Below, in pieces: positions 9,371 through 18,672 of a stretch of 37,086 nt of DNA. Both the position numbers and the translations under genes were made by a program. This DNA is from Welwitschia mirabilis. Its lineage: Eukaryota; Gnetophyta; Gnetopsida; Welwitschiales. The first letter of the stretch is position 1; every line of letters starts with the position of its first letter. Below the pieces are notes generated by a model. That model was given only the letters and a program-made list of their open reading frames with translations, made no database searches and was not told the DNA's origin. The stretch spans positions 26,052,781 through 26,089,866 of the forward strand of contig JBOZIK010000001.1 of assembly GCA_051453625.1 (NCBI GenBank). Reading direction: 5' to 3'.

Positions 9371-9647
9371 AGGTAATAGATGACCTAGAGATCTTTTTTG
9401 CACTATTTAAATTTAGCATAATTATTATGGATCTAAAAGATTAAGTTATATTTTTATTAACATATCATTGTATTGCTTCACATATGATTGAGGAGATCTA
9501 TATTTGGTAAAAGAGCTTCACTCAAAATCAGATCTAAGAGCTTCGTCACTGTGATGTATTAGAGAAAAGCTTCATTCATTATACTGCTATCAAACTTGTG
9601 ATATCTGAGTAATCAAGGTATCATCACATTACATCCATTGCTTCTAG

Positions 9648-9749
9648 AGGTTGAGACTTAGTTTGTAAAATTCTATTGTTAAGGTTAAGACTTAGCCTAC
9701 AAAAGTCTATTATTAAGGTTGAGACTTAGCCTGTAAAAGTCCACTTGTA
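9648..9749 (+). repeat. Three 34-bp tandem repeats in C1 3' LTR
   Basis: Units lie at 9648-9681, 9682-9715 and 9716-9749, matching in number, length and position those of the 5' LTR. Confidence 0.85.
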
Positions 9750-10058
9750 AGGATTATATGTAAACTTGGCAAAACCTATAGAGTAACAAAGATCTAAGAT
9801 CAAGTTTAGGAGAAGCTAATTATCAAGAGTGGAGTAGGGGAGTTCCTGAACCACTATAAATCCTAGGTGCATTAAATTTTGTAGTTTATGTATTTCTGTC
9901 TTTTTGATTCTTTACTTTTAGTTTTCCATTTCCATATGTATATTCTTGATTTCATTATTTTTACATGCAAATTATGATTAGATAGTTTTAATTTGTTTTG
10001 AGCATAAGTTTTTCAAAAAACCTATTCAGCCCCATCTTTAGAGTTCTCGATTCTATCA

Positions 10059-10063
10059 CTTAG
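10059..10063 (+). repeat. Target-site duplication of C1, right copy (CTTAG)
   Basis: It pairs with TTTAG at 1165-1169. After it, E1 sequence resumes with GACATTTACACTTCTATGAA, which matches GACATCCACACATCTATGAA in E4 near 34539. Confidence 0.8.
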
Positions 10064-10284
10064 GACATTTACACTTCTATGAACCTCAATTAAAGAAAGA
10101 TGCTTTATTTTTGGTGTTTTTCTCAATGGTGAAAATGTATTAGATTGTTTAAAAGTGTTCTTTTCTGTTCTAATCTTTTGACATTCACCTTTGTCTTTTG
10201 GATTGTTTGGTCATGTAAAATGTTGGTTTTCTTTAAAAAAAAAAAGAATAAAGACCATGATTTATATTTCTATCTCAAAAACAT

Positions 10285-10455
10285 GGTCACCATGATGTCC
10301 TTCTAGAAGTACATTGGGGCAAATNNNNNNNNNNNNNNNNNNNNNNNNNNNNNNNNNNNNNNNNNNNNNNNNNNNNTAGGAGGTCAGTTGTCCATGCTTC
10401 ATGGGTCATTACTTCTCTGACAATGGTTGTACTCTCCTCATCATGGATAATAAAG
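10285..10455 (+). repeat. Conserved 3' non-coding block of the gypsy elements, E1 copy
   Basis: It runs from ATGATGTCCT through GGTCAGTTGTCCATG and ATGGGTCATTACT to CCTCATCAT. Copies are at 17105-17272 (E3), 20605-20772 (E5) and 34790-34953 (E4). It is more GC-rich than its surroundings and better matched than flanking DNA. It is not continuously open in any frame in the copies read. The function is unknown. Confidence 0.75.
10325..10376. other. Assembly gap (52 N), sized
   Basis: E3 has exactly 52 bases between the same flanks (after GGGTAAAT near 17147, before TGGGGGGTTA). The gap length is therefore real and its content is predictable from paralogues. Confidence 0.75.
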
Positions 10456-11400
10456 TATATTTATACTTTAAGGCTATGGGATCAGTGGTGTTCCTAGTGT
10501 TATCAGAGGCATTACTTATTTCCTAGACTCTTAGTCTTTCTACATGATTATTTCATTTCTTGAGATTTTGGTGTTTGTTTTGAGTTGACAATAAAAGAGT
10601 TTATTTTTTAAGCAATTCTTTGGTCTGATCATTCATTGTTTAAAGCATATTACTTTAGCATTGTCATAATCACTACCTTATCAAATGGATAGTTTATACA
10701 TGAAGTCATGAATTTTTACATCAAATGATGTTATGATTACTTTCATTGGAAATTGCTAGGTTAAAATGTTACAGTGATGAGCTATCTTTTATTTATCTTA
10801 TGCCCTTTTTTTTCTTTTGTGGTTATTATGAATTATTTCAAAGTCCTTATCATATGTTCTTAGCTTGTTTTCCTGTTTTAGTTTTTAATAAAAGGTAATT
10901 TCTTCTTTAGATTTGTGTTATTTTTTTTAGATTTTTGGTGTTATAACACACTGCTCATATTCTTTTTATGGTTAAAAACTTTTTGTTCAAATTTTATTTA
11001 CTTGTCAAAATATTTCATATCTCTATAATTTTTAAATCTGACATTACTCAGCTTCGCACTTTTTTTTCAAAAATTATCATCATTTCTATTTTTTATCTTC
11101 CCACTCCCATTTATCTTCTTTACCTTATTTTCCAATATAGGATGTATTACATTTTTCTAAGAGAGGGGTAGAGACCCATTCACATCTCATTTTTTAAAAT
11201 TTTTAAAAGCTTTTATCACATAAATTTTCAAAGTTTTTTTATACACATTACACATTACTTGTCATTTATTTATATGATGTATTTTTTATGAATCTGCTAT
11301 TATGATTTCTAGATTATTTTTTAAAAAATAAATTGACTCACAATTATGGTTTTTTTACCTAGTTTTTTTCAAGGACTGATAAAGGCTAAGTGGGGGGCTA

Positions 11401-12453
11401 TGTTGTGCCACCAATTTATGGTTATTTAATGGGTTTTATGAGTTGTTTCATAGGACTTTATACAAGTTTAGGTGTAATTCTGAGGATTTTAAATATACAA
11501 GAAGAAATCTTAGAAAAGTGTAGTTATTATCTAAAATTGATGCATTTAAAGCACTTTTTGATAAACAGAGATTTTTATGGCAAAATGGCTAAGTTTATCC
11601 TCAAGTAAAACATTTAAGAAGACTATCATCCCCTCCATCATCCAACGATAGGCAGGAGGATGACCTTGATATGGACTACTAAGTCATCACTTTCAAAGAT
11701 ATTTTGTAACATTCTGTCATCCCCCAGTTGTCTAGATGATAGCTTGAATAAGACTAACATGTAACTATCACTAGTAGATTTTCTTAGCCGTTTTGTTCAT
11801 TTCTAAGTCCTTAATGAGTGTGTGTAATTGCACCTTCTGTCTGTCCATTCTTGTTGTATTTTTCCTATAAATAAGTTTTCCTTTGACTCTCCTTCCCATC
11901 TTTGATGCATTAGATATTATCATGACAGGAGAATAAAAGGTGGGAGATCCATCTTTGTGAGTTACAAAAAGGTAAGCACTTGGTAGAGGGCTGAGTATCT
12001 TCTATTAAGACTTGGCTATTTTGTAACTCGGATGATTGTTACCACTTTAATATAAGTCTTGGTTTTATTTATGTTTATATTTATTTGAATTATAGATTTA
12101 TTATGTCCCTTATAGTCTAATGTTGCCCTAGATCTAGTGACAATTTCTAAGGTGATATAGATTATCAAGGGTAGCTCTTGTTAGGAATGAAGAGCAAAAG
12201 TAAGGATTAGAATCATTTTCATTGCGTGTTAGTTTAGACTGCATCTTGCACTTTGCATAATAGTTTAATTTCTTGAATTGTTGTTTATTATTTCTAATTA
12301 CTAAGATTATTTGCAAAAGCAACCTAAGTTTTCTTATAGATAGACTTCAATGAGATACGACATNNNNNNNNNNATTATGCATAATATCTATTTTTATTAT
12401 TTATGACAAAATCTATTTAAATGTAAAAGCATGCATAAATACACACTATAATA
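11401..12453 (+). repeat. E1 3' LTR (Athila-like)
   Basis: It begins TGTTGTGCCACCAATTTATG right after the PPT and ends ATAAATACACACTATAATA, with the terminal CA decayed to TA. U3 has two dyad modules (11623-11665 and 11715-11743), and a TATA box CTATAAATAAG lies at 11865-11875. A 10-N gap is at 12364-12373. It is about 1.05 kb, shorter than the 1.33-1.37 kb LTRs of E3 and E5, but aligned with them at both ends. No PBS follows, so it is a 3' LTR. The next five bases are GTTAC, the expected target duplication. Confidence 0.85.
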
Positions 12454-13020
12454 GTTACCAACTTGCAAAGAAAAGATGTTTGAGGAAGTATGTGCCTTCA
12501 ACCAAAGAGCACCTAACTTTAAAAACCAACTGCAATTATAATAAAGATCAGGTGGGAGATCTCAATGGAGATCATTTGAATATAGATTTATGAATTCCAA
12601 CTTTAAACCTAATTTTCAATAACATCTAAATGATCCCCTTAGAGAATCCATAGAAGAGGAGAGAAAAGTGTAGAAGAAGACTAATAGTAATAGTTGAGAA
12701 CCTAGTAAAAATAGTAACAAGAAGTGGCAACAAGAAGTAAAAAGGATTCAACCTCTAAATAAAATGAAACAAATGAGGATGATGATGTGGAAATTTTAGA
12801 CTCTTATGACCTTCATCTACATTACCTACTAAGGCCTTCACTAAAATAATTCAAAGGAAAACAAAGGAAAGAAACCATATATTCCTTGGCTTAATAGATT
12901 AAATAAAAATCCTACTTTTTATAAATACTTAAAAGCCTTAATGCAAGAAGTAAATATCAACCTATCCTTTTGGAAACTCTTGCAAGAAAATCCCAAATAT
13001 TCTAAGTTATGAGAATATTT
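12454..13020 (+). pseudogene. gag: E3 gag C-terminal remnant
   Basis: This is low-quality coding sequence rich in Asn, Lys and Gln (APNFKNQ, FEYRFMNSNFKPNF, KNSNKKWQQEVK in shifting frames) directly upstream of the protease, where the Athila gag tail and gag-protease linker should be. No zinc knuckle is visible. The identification rests mainly on position. Confidence 0.45.
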
Positions 13021-13460
13021 AGTAAAAAGAAAGTAAAAATATATTATTCCTAGTAAAGTTGCTCTTGTCCAATCTCTTTCCAACATTGTCATGAAAAAAT
13101 GTCCTAAATTCATAGACCCTGGGGCTATAACTATAAGTGTTACCTTAGAAGAAAACAAAAGAATTTAGAAGGATTTTATTGACATAGGAGCAAGTGTAAA
13201 CATCATGCCTCTTCACATATGTAAAAGACTTGGGTTAGAAAGCATAGTTGAACCTATATCTATCATCTTGGAATTAGCTGATACCTTAATTAAGAAACCA
13301 TTAGGAATTATCAAATACCTAGTTATCTAAATTGAGAAAGATTTTTATCCCATTGATGTTGTCACAATTGAGATAGAACTGATAAAGGATATCCACTACT
13401 TTTAGGAAGAGCCTTTTGTCAACTACCCATTATATCATTGGCACACAATCTAGAATGATG
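13021..13460 (+). pseudogene. pol: E3 aspartic protease
   Basis: After KYIIPSKVALVQSLSNIV and KFIDPGAITISV (relatives: 'LKDPGSFTIPC') comes DFIDIGASVNIMPLHICKRL. The catalytic triplet is DIG, with the codon GAC at 13181, in the usual D-(S/T/L)-G-A-S context. Downstream are ISIILELADTLIKKPLGIIKY and a flap/helix region up to IELIKDIHYF, then a degraded 'LGRPF' end (EEPFVNYP). Stops at about 13168 and 13328 break it. The protease would process Gag-Pol in the virus-like particle. Confidence 0.8.
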
Positions 13461-13957
13461 AGATATCAATTTGACAATAAACAAAATTACCATTAGAGTC
13501 TTTGATGCTTTTAAGAAAGACATAGGAACTAATTTCAACATTAAAGATGAATTAAAGCCAACCTTGTTTTTACAACACCGATCCATAGAAGAGAGATTAA
13601 TCATGCTACATGTACCAACTTTGTATGATGACCCCATTGAAACAAACTATTTTGAGTTTGAGGATGAAGAACATGAAGAATAAAAGGAAGATTAATATAT
13701 TTACTTAATAGAAAACCTTTTTGAAGAGTATCATCTCACATATATCGTCTCCACAACAGAAGGGATAATAGCCCAGCATATCAACCATGAACTTAAGAAA
13801 TTATTCTAAGGACTAAAATACATTTTTCTTTCCAAAAATCAAATGAAACCTTTGATAATTACTAATGTTCTCACTCCTAAACAAGAGTCCACTTTGATCT
13901 CCCTCTTAAATTCAAATGAAAATTCTTTTGCTTAGATGCACAAAGACTTGGATGCCA
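13461..13957 (+). pseudogene. E3 protease-RT connecting region
   Basis: This is partly open (13471-13683) and acidic at its end (FEFEDEEHEE), followed by EENLF, LKKLF and LINSNENSFA-like pieces. It corresponds to the linker before RT in Athila polyproteins. There are no motifs of its own. An opposite-strand ORF at 13419-13637 is a shadow. Confidence 0.5.
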
Positions 13958-14875
13958 TTCCTCTTTTCATAGTTTAACATAAAATCTATCTTAAATATAA
14001 TGCTAAGCCTATTAAGCAACCCAAAGGAGACTAAATCCGACCCTTAAACAAATCATCAAAGATGAAATCATTAAATTTATAAATGTCAGAATTATATATG
14101 CCATAGCTGATAGTGAGTGGATTAGTTCTTTAATAGTAGTTTCAAAGAAAGGGGGAAATGGAGAATGTGCATCGATTTTAGAAAACTTAATAAGGTTACT
14201 AAAAAATATCATTACCCTTTACCCTTTCCTGATTAAGTACTTGATAAAATCCAAGGTTATGCTTACTATTATTTTCTTGATGGGTATAGTGGCTATAATC
14301 AAATTTGTATAGCAAGGGAAAACTAAGCTAAAACTACTTTCACATCTCCCTTTAGAACCTTTGATTTCAAATGAATATCCTTTGGACTTTGCAATGCTCT
14401 TGGAACCTTTTAATGATCCATGATGAAAATCTTTTCTAATATTATAAAGGACTCTATTGAAATCTTTATGAATGACTTCTCCATTTTTGGTAATACTTTT
14501 TAAGAAACTATAATAATATTAGAAAAAGTCTTAGATCGATGTATTGAAAGTGGCTTACATTTGAGTTGGGAAAAGAGTTTTTTCCTTGTTCAACATGAAA
14601 TTATTTTAGATCATCATATTTTAAAAGAAGGGATTAGGATGGGCCCCTTAAAATTAGATATCATTAAAAACCTTAACCCTCCAAGTAATGTCAAACAAGT
14701 TAGATCTTTTTTTTGACATGCTAATTTTTATCAATGATTCATCCATGACTATGCTAAAACTTGTAAACCTCTTTACTTCTTACTTGAAAAAGATGTTAAA
14801 TTTGAGTGTATTGATTCATGTCAACTTACTCTTAAAACCCTTAAGGAACATATATGTTCTAAAACTATTGTTATG
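13958..14875 (+). pseudogene. pol: E3 reverse transcriptase
   Basis: Motifs in order: HKIYLKYNAKPIKQPKG, IADSEWISSLIVVSKKGG, RKLNKVTKKYHYPLPFPD, FLDGYSGYNQICIA (first catalytic Asp at 14279, kept), KTTFTSPFRTFDFK, ISFGLCNALGTF, then EIFMNDFSIFG at 14459-14491, HLSWEKSFFLVQHEI, LNPPSNVKQVRSFF and HANFYQ. The FMDD box of relatives reads FMND (AAT at 14471), so one catalytic Asp is lost by one transition. Stops at several sites, frameshifts near 14010-14060 and 14170-14190. Non-functional. Confidence 0.88.
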
Positions 14876-15328
14876 ATCCTGATTGGAATAAAGACTTTGA
14901 ACTTATGTGTGATGCAAGCAAAATTATTATAGGAGGGATTTTTGGCCAAAAATATAAAAATGGTTTTAAAGTCATATCTTATCTTAGCAAAACTTTGTTA
15001 AGTGCCCAATCCAACTATATAACCCCTAAGAGAGAACTGATTGCTATTATCTTTTGCTTAGATCATCTTCGACATTATCTTCTTGGTTTTCATATCAATG
15101 TTTACATAGACCATGTAATCATCCTCTATCTCATGACTAAAAAATATTTGAGTAGACTTATTAGGTGGATCCTTTTAATGTAATAATTTAATCTTTACCA
15201 TCATTGATAAGGCTATAAAACATAACAGCATTACTGATCATCTTTCTTAACTTTCTTGCTTCCATGATGAAACTCCCATTAATGACTCATTTCTTGACAA
15301 GCAACTCTTTGCAATTAAATAACTCTGT
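14876..15328 (+). pseudogene. pol: E3 RNase H
   Basis: It starts DPDWNKDFELMCDASKIIIG (catalytic Asp in CDAS), then SYLSKTLLSAQSNYITPKRE (the Glu of ELIAIIF), then FHINVYIDHVIILYLMTKK (Asp in YIDH) and LIRWILLM with a stop at 15181. All three acidic positions visible are kept. The C-terminal linker DHLS and FLDKQLFAIK follows to the integrase, with stops. It fits gypsy RNase H with 'YTDHAALKYL' as the usual third motif. Confidence 0.85.
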
Positions 15329-16695
15329 GTGATCTCATCTCCTCACCCCACTCCTTGGTATGCTAACATTATGGATTACCTAGTAACTATGAAGGCTCCT
15401 CAGCATTGGAATCATAATCAACACAAAACCTTTTTTCATAGGATTGGTGATTATAAATGGAATGAGCCTCATCTTTATAGACATTACAAAGATCAAATTA
15501 TGTGTAAATGTATGCCAGAATGGGAAACATTAGAAATCTTAAAACTTTATCATAGTGGAGTTTGTGGAGGATAGTTTAATAGGTAAAAGACCACCATGAA
15601 AATTGTTCACTCTAGTTTTTATTGGCCTACTCTTTTCAAAGATTCATTTGACTTTTCTTGGAATTGTGATGCTTCTCAACGCTATGGTATCCTAACTTGT
15701 TTTTATGATATGTCCCTCAAATACATACTTGAATGTAAACCTTTTTATTATTGGGGAATTCACTTTGTAGGCCTAGTTACACTACCTTCCAATAAGAAAA
15801 ATTATATCCTAGTAGTTGTGGATTATGTTACTAAGTGGGTTGAAGCTGTGTTTACCACTAAAAATGATGCTCAAACTATTTGCAACTTTGTTCAAACTCA
15901 TATTTTGCAATTATTTGGTTCTTCATGAATTATCATTAGTGATCAAGGAATGCATTTCATTAATTACCTCTTTTAAATCTTCTTTTATCCATTGGTGTTA
16001 AACATAGAATTTCTTATACCTATCATCCTTAAACTAACGATCAAGCTAAAAATGAAAATAGAGAAATCAAGAAAATGATTCAAAAATTAGTCTCTATTAA
16101 TAATAAGACTTGGTTCTTTAAACTTAATGATGTTTTTTGGGGTTACTGTACTACTTGGCATAACTCTCTAGGTTCCTTACCCTATGAATTTGTGTACGAT
16201 AAAGTGTGTATGTGTGTGTTACTAGTTAATTTTGCTATGATTCTTATTAATTCACCCATCAACTTAACATTGTGGACTTAAGTGAAAATCTTAAAATTCA
16301 TCTATCTCAACTCGATCATTTAAATGAAAAACGTACCATGCTTACATCATCAACTCATTCATAAAATGCAAGCTAAGTTTCAACATGATAAAATGATTAT
16401 TCATAAACAATTTGAACCTTTCCAACTTATCCTGTTGTATAACACTTATGTACATCTTTTATACAAAAAGTTAACTTTTAAATGATTAGATCCTTATCTT
16501 ATATAAAAAGTACACTCAAATGGCTTAGTTGAAATCTTTGATTTAAATACTAAAGAAATCCAAAAGGTTAATGGATAAAGGTTAAAACGTTATGAGTCAT
16601 CTCTTGATAAAACTTTGAACATGATAGAAGCACTTATTTTAAAAACCCCTCTTCAAGAGAAGGACCTTTCTTTTGCCATTATCTAAATTCTTTCT
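15329..16695 (+). pseudogene. pol: E3 integrase including C-terminal tail
   Basis: N-terminal: PWYANIMDYLVT, EPHLYRHYKDQIMCK, KLYHSGVCGG then TAG, KIVHSSFYWPTLFKD, NCDASQR. The HHCC zinc site is broken (second His replaced by the stop, last Cys is Ser). Core: WGIHFVG (first catalytic Asp is His, CAC at 15761), ILVVVDYVTKWVEAV, IIISDQGMHF (second Asp kept, 15941), then HP, TAA 16030, TNDQAK and NREIKKM (Glu kept, 16063). Then KLNDVFWGYCTTWHNSLG and PYEFVYDKV. The tail LDPYLI, KVHSNGLVEIFD, IQKVNG, RLKRYE ends near 16590, with a trailing extension to the TAA at 16684. Confidence 0.87.
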
Positions 16696-18672
16696 TAACT
16701 TATTCTTTAGGTAAACATCATTTTATCACTTAAATATCTTTAACTTGACATATGTATTTACTTATAAAGATTCCATGAGGAGTAATATTTTACTTGGGCA
16801 TTTTCAATGATAAAATTAGCTTCATTCAATTTTTAGACATTTGGATGCTTATGAACTTCATTTCAGAAGGAATATGGCTTGGTTCTTTTGTTTTCTTTTA
16901 ATGATGTAAGTAAATTAGTTGTTTTTATAGGATTTTATCTTGTTACTCATCTCATTCTTTCACTTTTATTATTACAAGTACTTGATCATGTGGAATGATA
17001 CTCCAAAAAAAAAAAAAAAAGATTAAAAAAAGGAAAAAAGAGAAATAAGAAGAAAAACCATGCTCTTTCATATTAAAAACCATGCTCTTTCATATTATAT
17101 CTTTACACATGGTAATCATGATGTCCTACCACAAGCATACCGGGGTAAATATTCCCAAGAGGGGCCTTTGGTAGTGTGATATGATAGTTGTGGAAACTCC
17201 ACTGGGGGGTTAGTTACCCATGTTGTATGGGTCATTACTCCTATAACAGTGGTTACAATCCCCTCATCATAAAAAATAAATTGCTTTTCTTTATATATTC
17301 CTAGTACTTCTACATGATCACTCTAATTTCTAGATTCTAGTGCTTGTTTTGATATGATAGCTTGTAAGTTCCCATTTTAAAATAACTTTTATCTCATCCT
17401 TAATTGTTTTATAACATTAGCATACTCGACATCATTATAATTATTGCCTATTCAAATGGAACTTTATGAATTTTTACATTATCTCATGCATTATTATTAA
17501 ATGATTTTATAATTATTGCTAAGAGAATTTGTTAGGTTAGCATCTAGGGTAATAAAGCAATCTTCTTTATATTCCTAGTTGTCCATTTTTATTTTTTTCT
17601 TTCATTGTTTTATTGGATTTTCAAAGTAATCCTTCATAATTTTGGCATTATATTCTAGATCTAATCATTTTCTAGGTTCTTGTTATTTATCCATAATGTT
17701 TTCTAGAGGATTTTTGTTTTGTTTTGACAAGTTTTCATAATCTAATGAGTTCTAGTTTTTTAGGCATTCAGGCACATTTAAGGTGTCTTTAAGCATTACT
17801 TCTTCCAATTTAGTGCATTTTCCTCTACTATCACCTTTCCCTTCTCTATAATGTGGTTGATTCTTAGGTTGTTTCTTCAATTTTCCCTATTTTCTATCTT
17901 CTTTTTATTATTTTTCTGTATTTTCTAGTTTTCTGGGATTTTTTTAGCTTCATCTTCCTCTCCAAATAATATCTTTGATGACTATTGTCCCACGTTTGTT
18001 GTCCTAATGACATTGGAAAAACACTCTTCTTCTACTCCTAGTATAATTTGGGATGACTTGCTTCTTCTGTAGGGGGTAGAACAACTTTTTGGATGTTAAT
18101 CTATACTTACTAATATATGCTTTTACAATTTAACTTTATGATGGGTTGTTTGGATGAGTTTGCATGTTATTTGAATAATGTTTTTTTAGAATTCATGAAA
18201 TTTATCTTATATGATCTAGTAGTACACTCACATGTGTTTCCATAGCCATGTTTTTAGATCATCTAAATTATGCTTTATCTACTTTTTTCCTTTGCCTTTT
18301 TGATGATACTAATGATGTGGGAGACATGAAGTTTTGGGACATGGCACTACTTAAGCCTGTCACATTAGTCCATTATCGCTATTTCTATAATATGCATACA
18401 TAGTTTCATTTCATAAGTCATTAAAGTAATATTTTTTATGATTTTTATATGTGTATGACATTTATTTATTCTATAGTGACATGCTTAAGTAGGGGGCTTC
18501 AGAAAATTCTTTAGCATTTGTATCAATTACTTGTTAATGATATCATTTCTTACATGATTTAATGTAACTCAATTTACATTCTTTTAAGCATTATTTTATC
18601 TTAGTAAAATTGGCTTACAATCTAGTTGATCACTTGCTTTGTTAGAAACTATGAAGACTAAGTAGGAGGCTA
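16696..18672 (+). other. E3 3' non-coding region with PPT
   Basis: Nearly 2 kb without a readable ORF lies between pol and the LTR, where Athila elements may carry an envelope-like gene; none is recognisable. Contents: poly(A) at about 17006-17020, a 20-odd-bp duplication (AAACCATGCTCTTTCATATTA, 17055-17097), the conserved block at 17105-17272, dyad-type GTC motifs at 17979-18022, a second purine tract TTAAGTAGGGGGCTT at 18485-18499, and the PPT CTAAGTAGGAGGC at 18658-18670. Confidence 0.75.

Larger units (their letters stand above)
1170..10058 (+). mobile_element. C1, Ty1/copia (Sirevirus-like) LTR retrotransposon, non-autonomous and decayed
   Basis: Order seen: 5' LTR, PBS, gag, protease/pre-integrase segment, spacer, start of an envelope-position ORF, 100-N gap, a second protease/pre-integrase segment, second spacer, full envelope-position ORF, PPT, 3' LTR. 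The gag zinc knuckle followed by an acidic coiled coil and a second knuckle, the Met-type PBS and the extra ORF before the PPT are the layout of the Sirevirus (SIRE/Maximus) branch. The integrase core, RT and RNase H are absent, so mobility would have required enzymes in trans. The two LTRs differ at roughly one base in seven or eight by eye, so the insertion is old. It interrupts E1. Confidence 0.88.
8710..10058 (+). repeat. C1 3' LTR
   Basis: It begins TATTAGATTATATTT and ends GATTCTATCA. It contains GTCGAC modules (8938, 8958, 9106, 9225 plus decayed forms), a TATA box at 9359 and three 34-bp repeats at 9648-9749. It carries about 35 bp (8866-8900) missing from the 5' LTR. No gap lies inside, so it is the better reference for the family. 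Confidence 0.9.
10064..11400 (+). mobile_element. E1 right part: 3' non-coding region of the gypsy element
   Basis: It continues the alignment with E4 (34539-36000) and with the 3' regions of E3 and E5. It includes the conserved block at 10285-10455, a 52-N gap, a purine tract TAAGAGAGGGGTAGAGA at about 11157-11175 and the PPT at 11389-11398 (CTAAGTGGGG). I see no coding capacity; the small ORFs at 10968-11171 and 11390-11608 have no relatives in the other copies and are chance. Confidence 0.8.

Noticed and set aside
12454-12520. A PBS after the LTR at 11401-12453, which would make it E3's 5' LTR
   Set aside because: GTTACCAACTTGCAAAG bears no likeness to the tRNA-Asp or tRNA-Met PBS, a PPT precedes the LTR, and the left neighbour is E1's 3' region.
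12134-13158. Minus-strand ORFs at 12134-12322 and 12919-13158
   Set aside because: They lie antisense to the LTR and to the gag/protease region, with no family resemblance.
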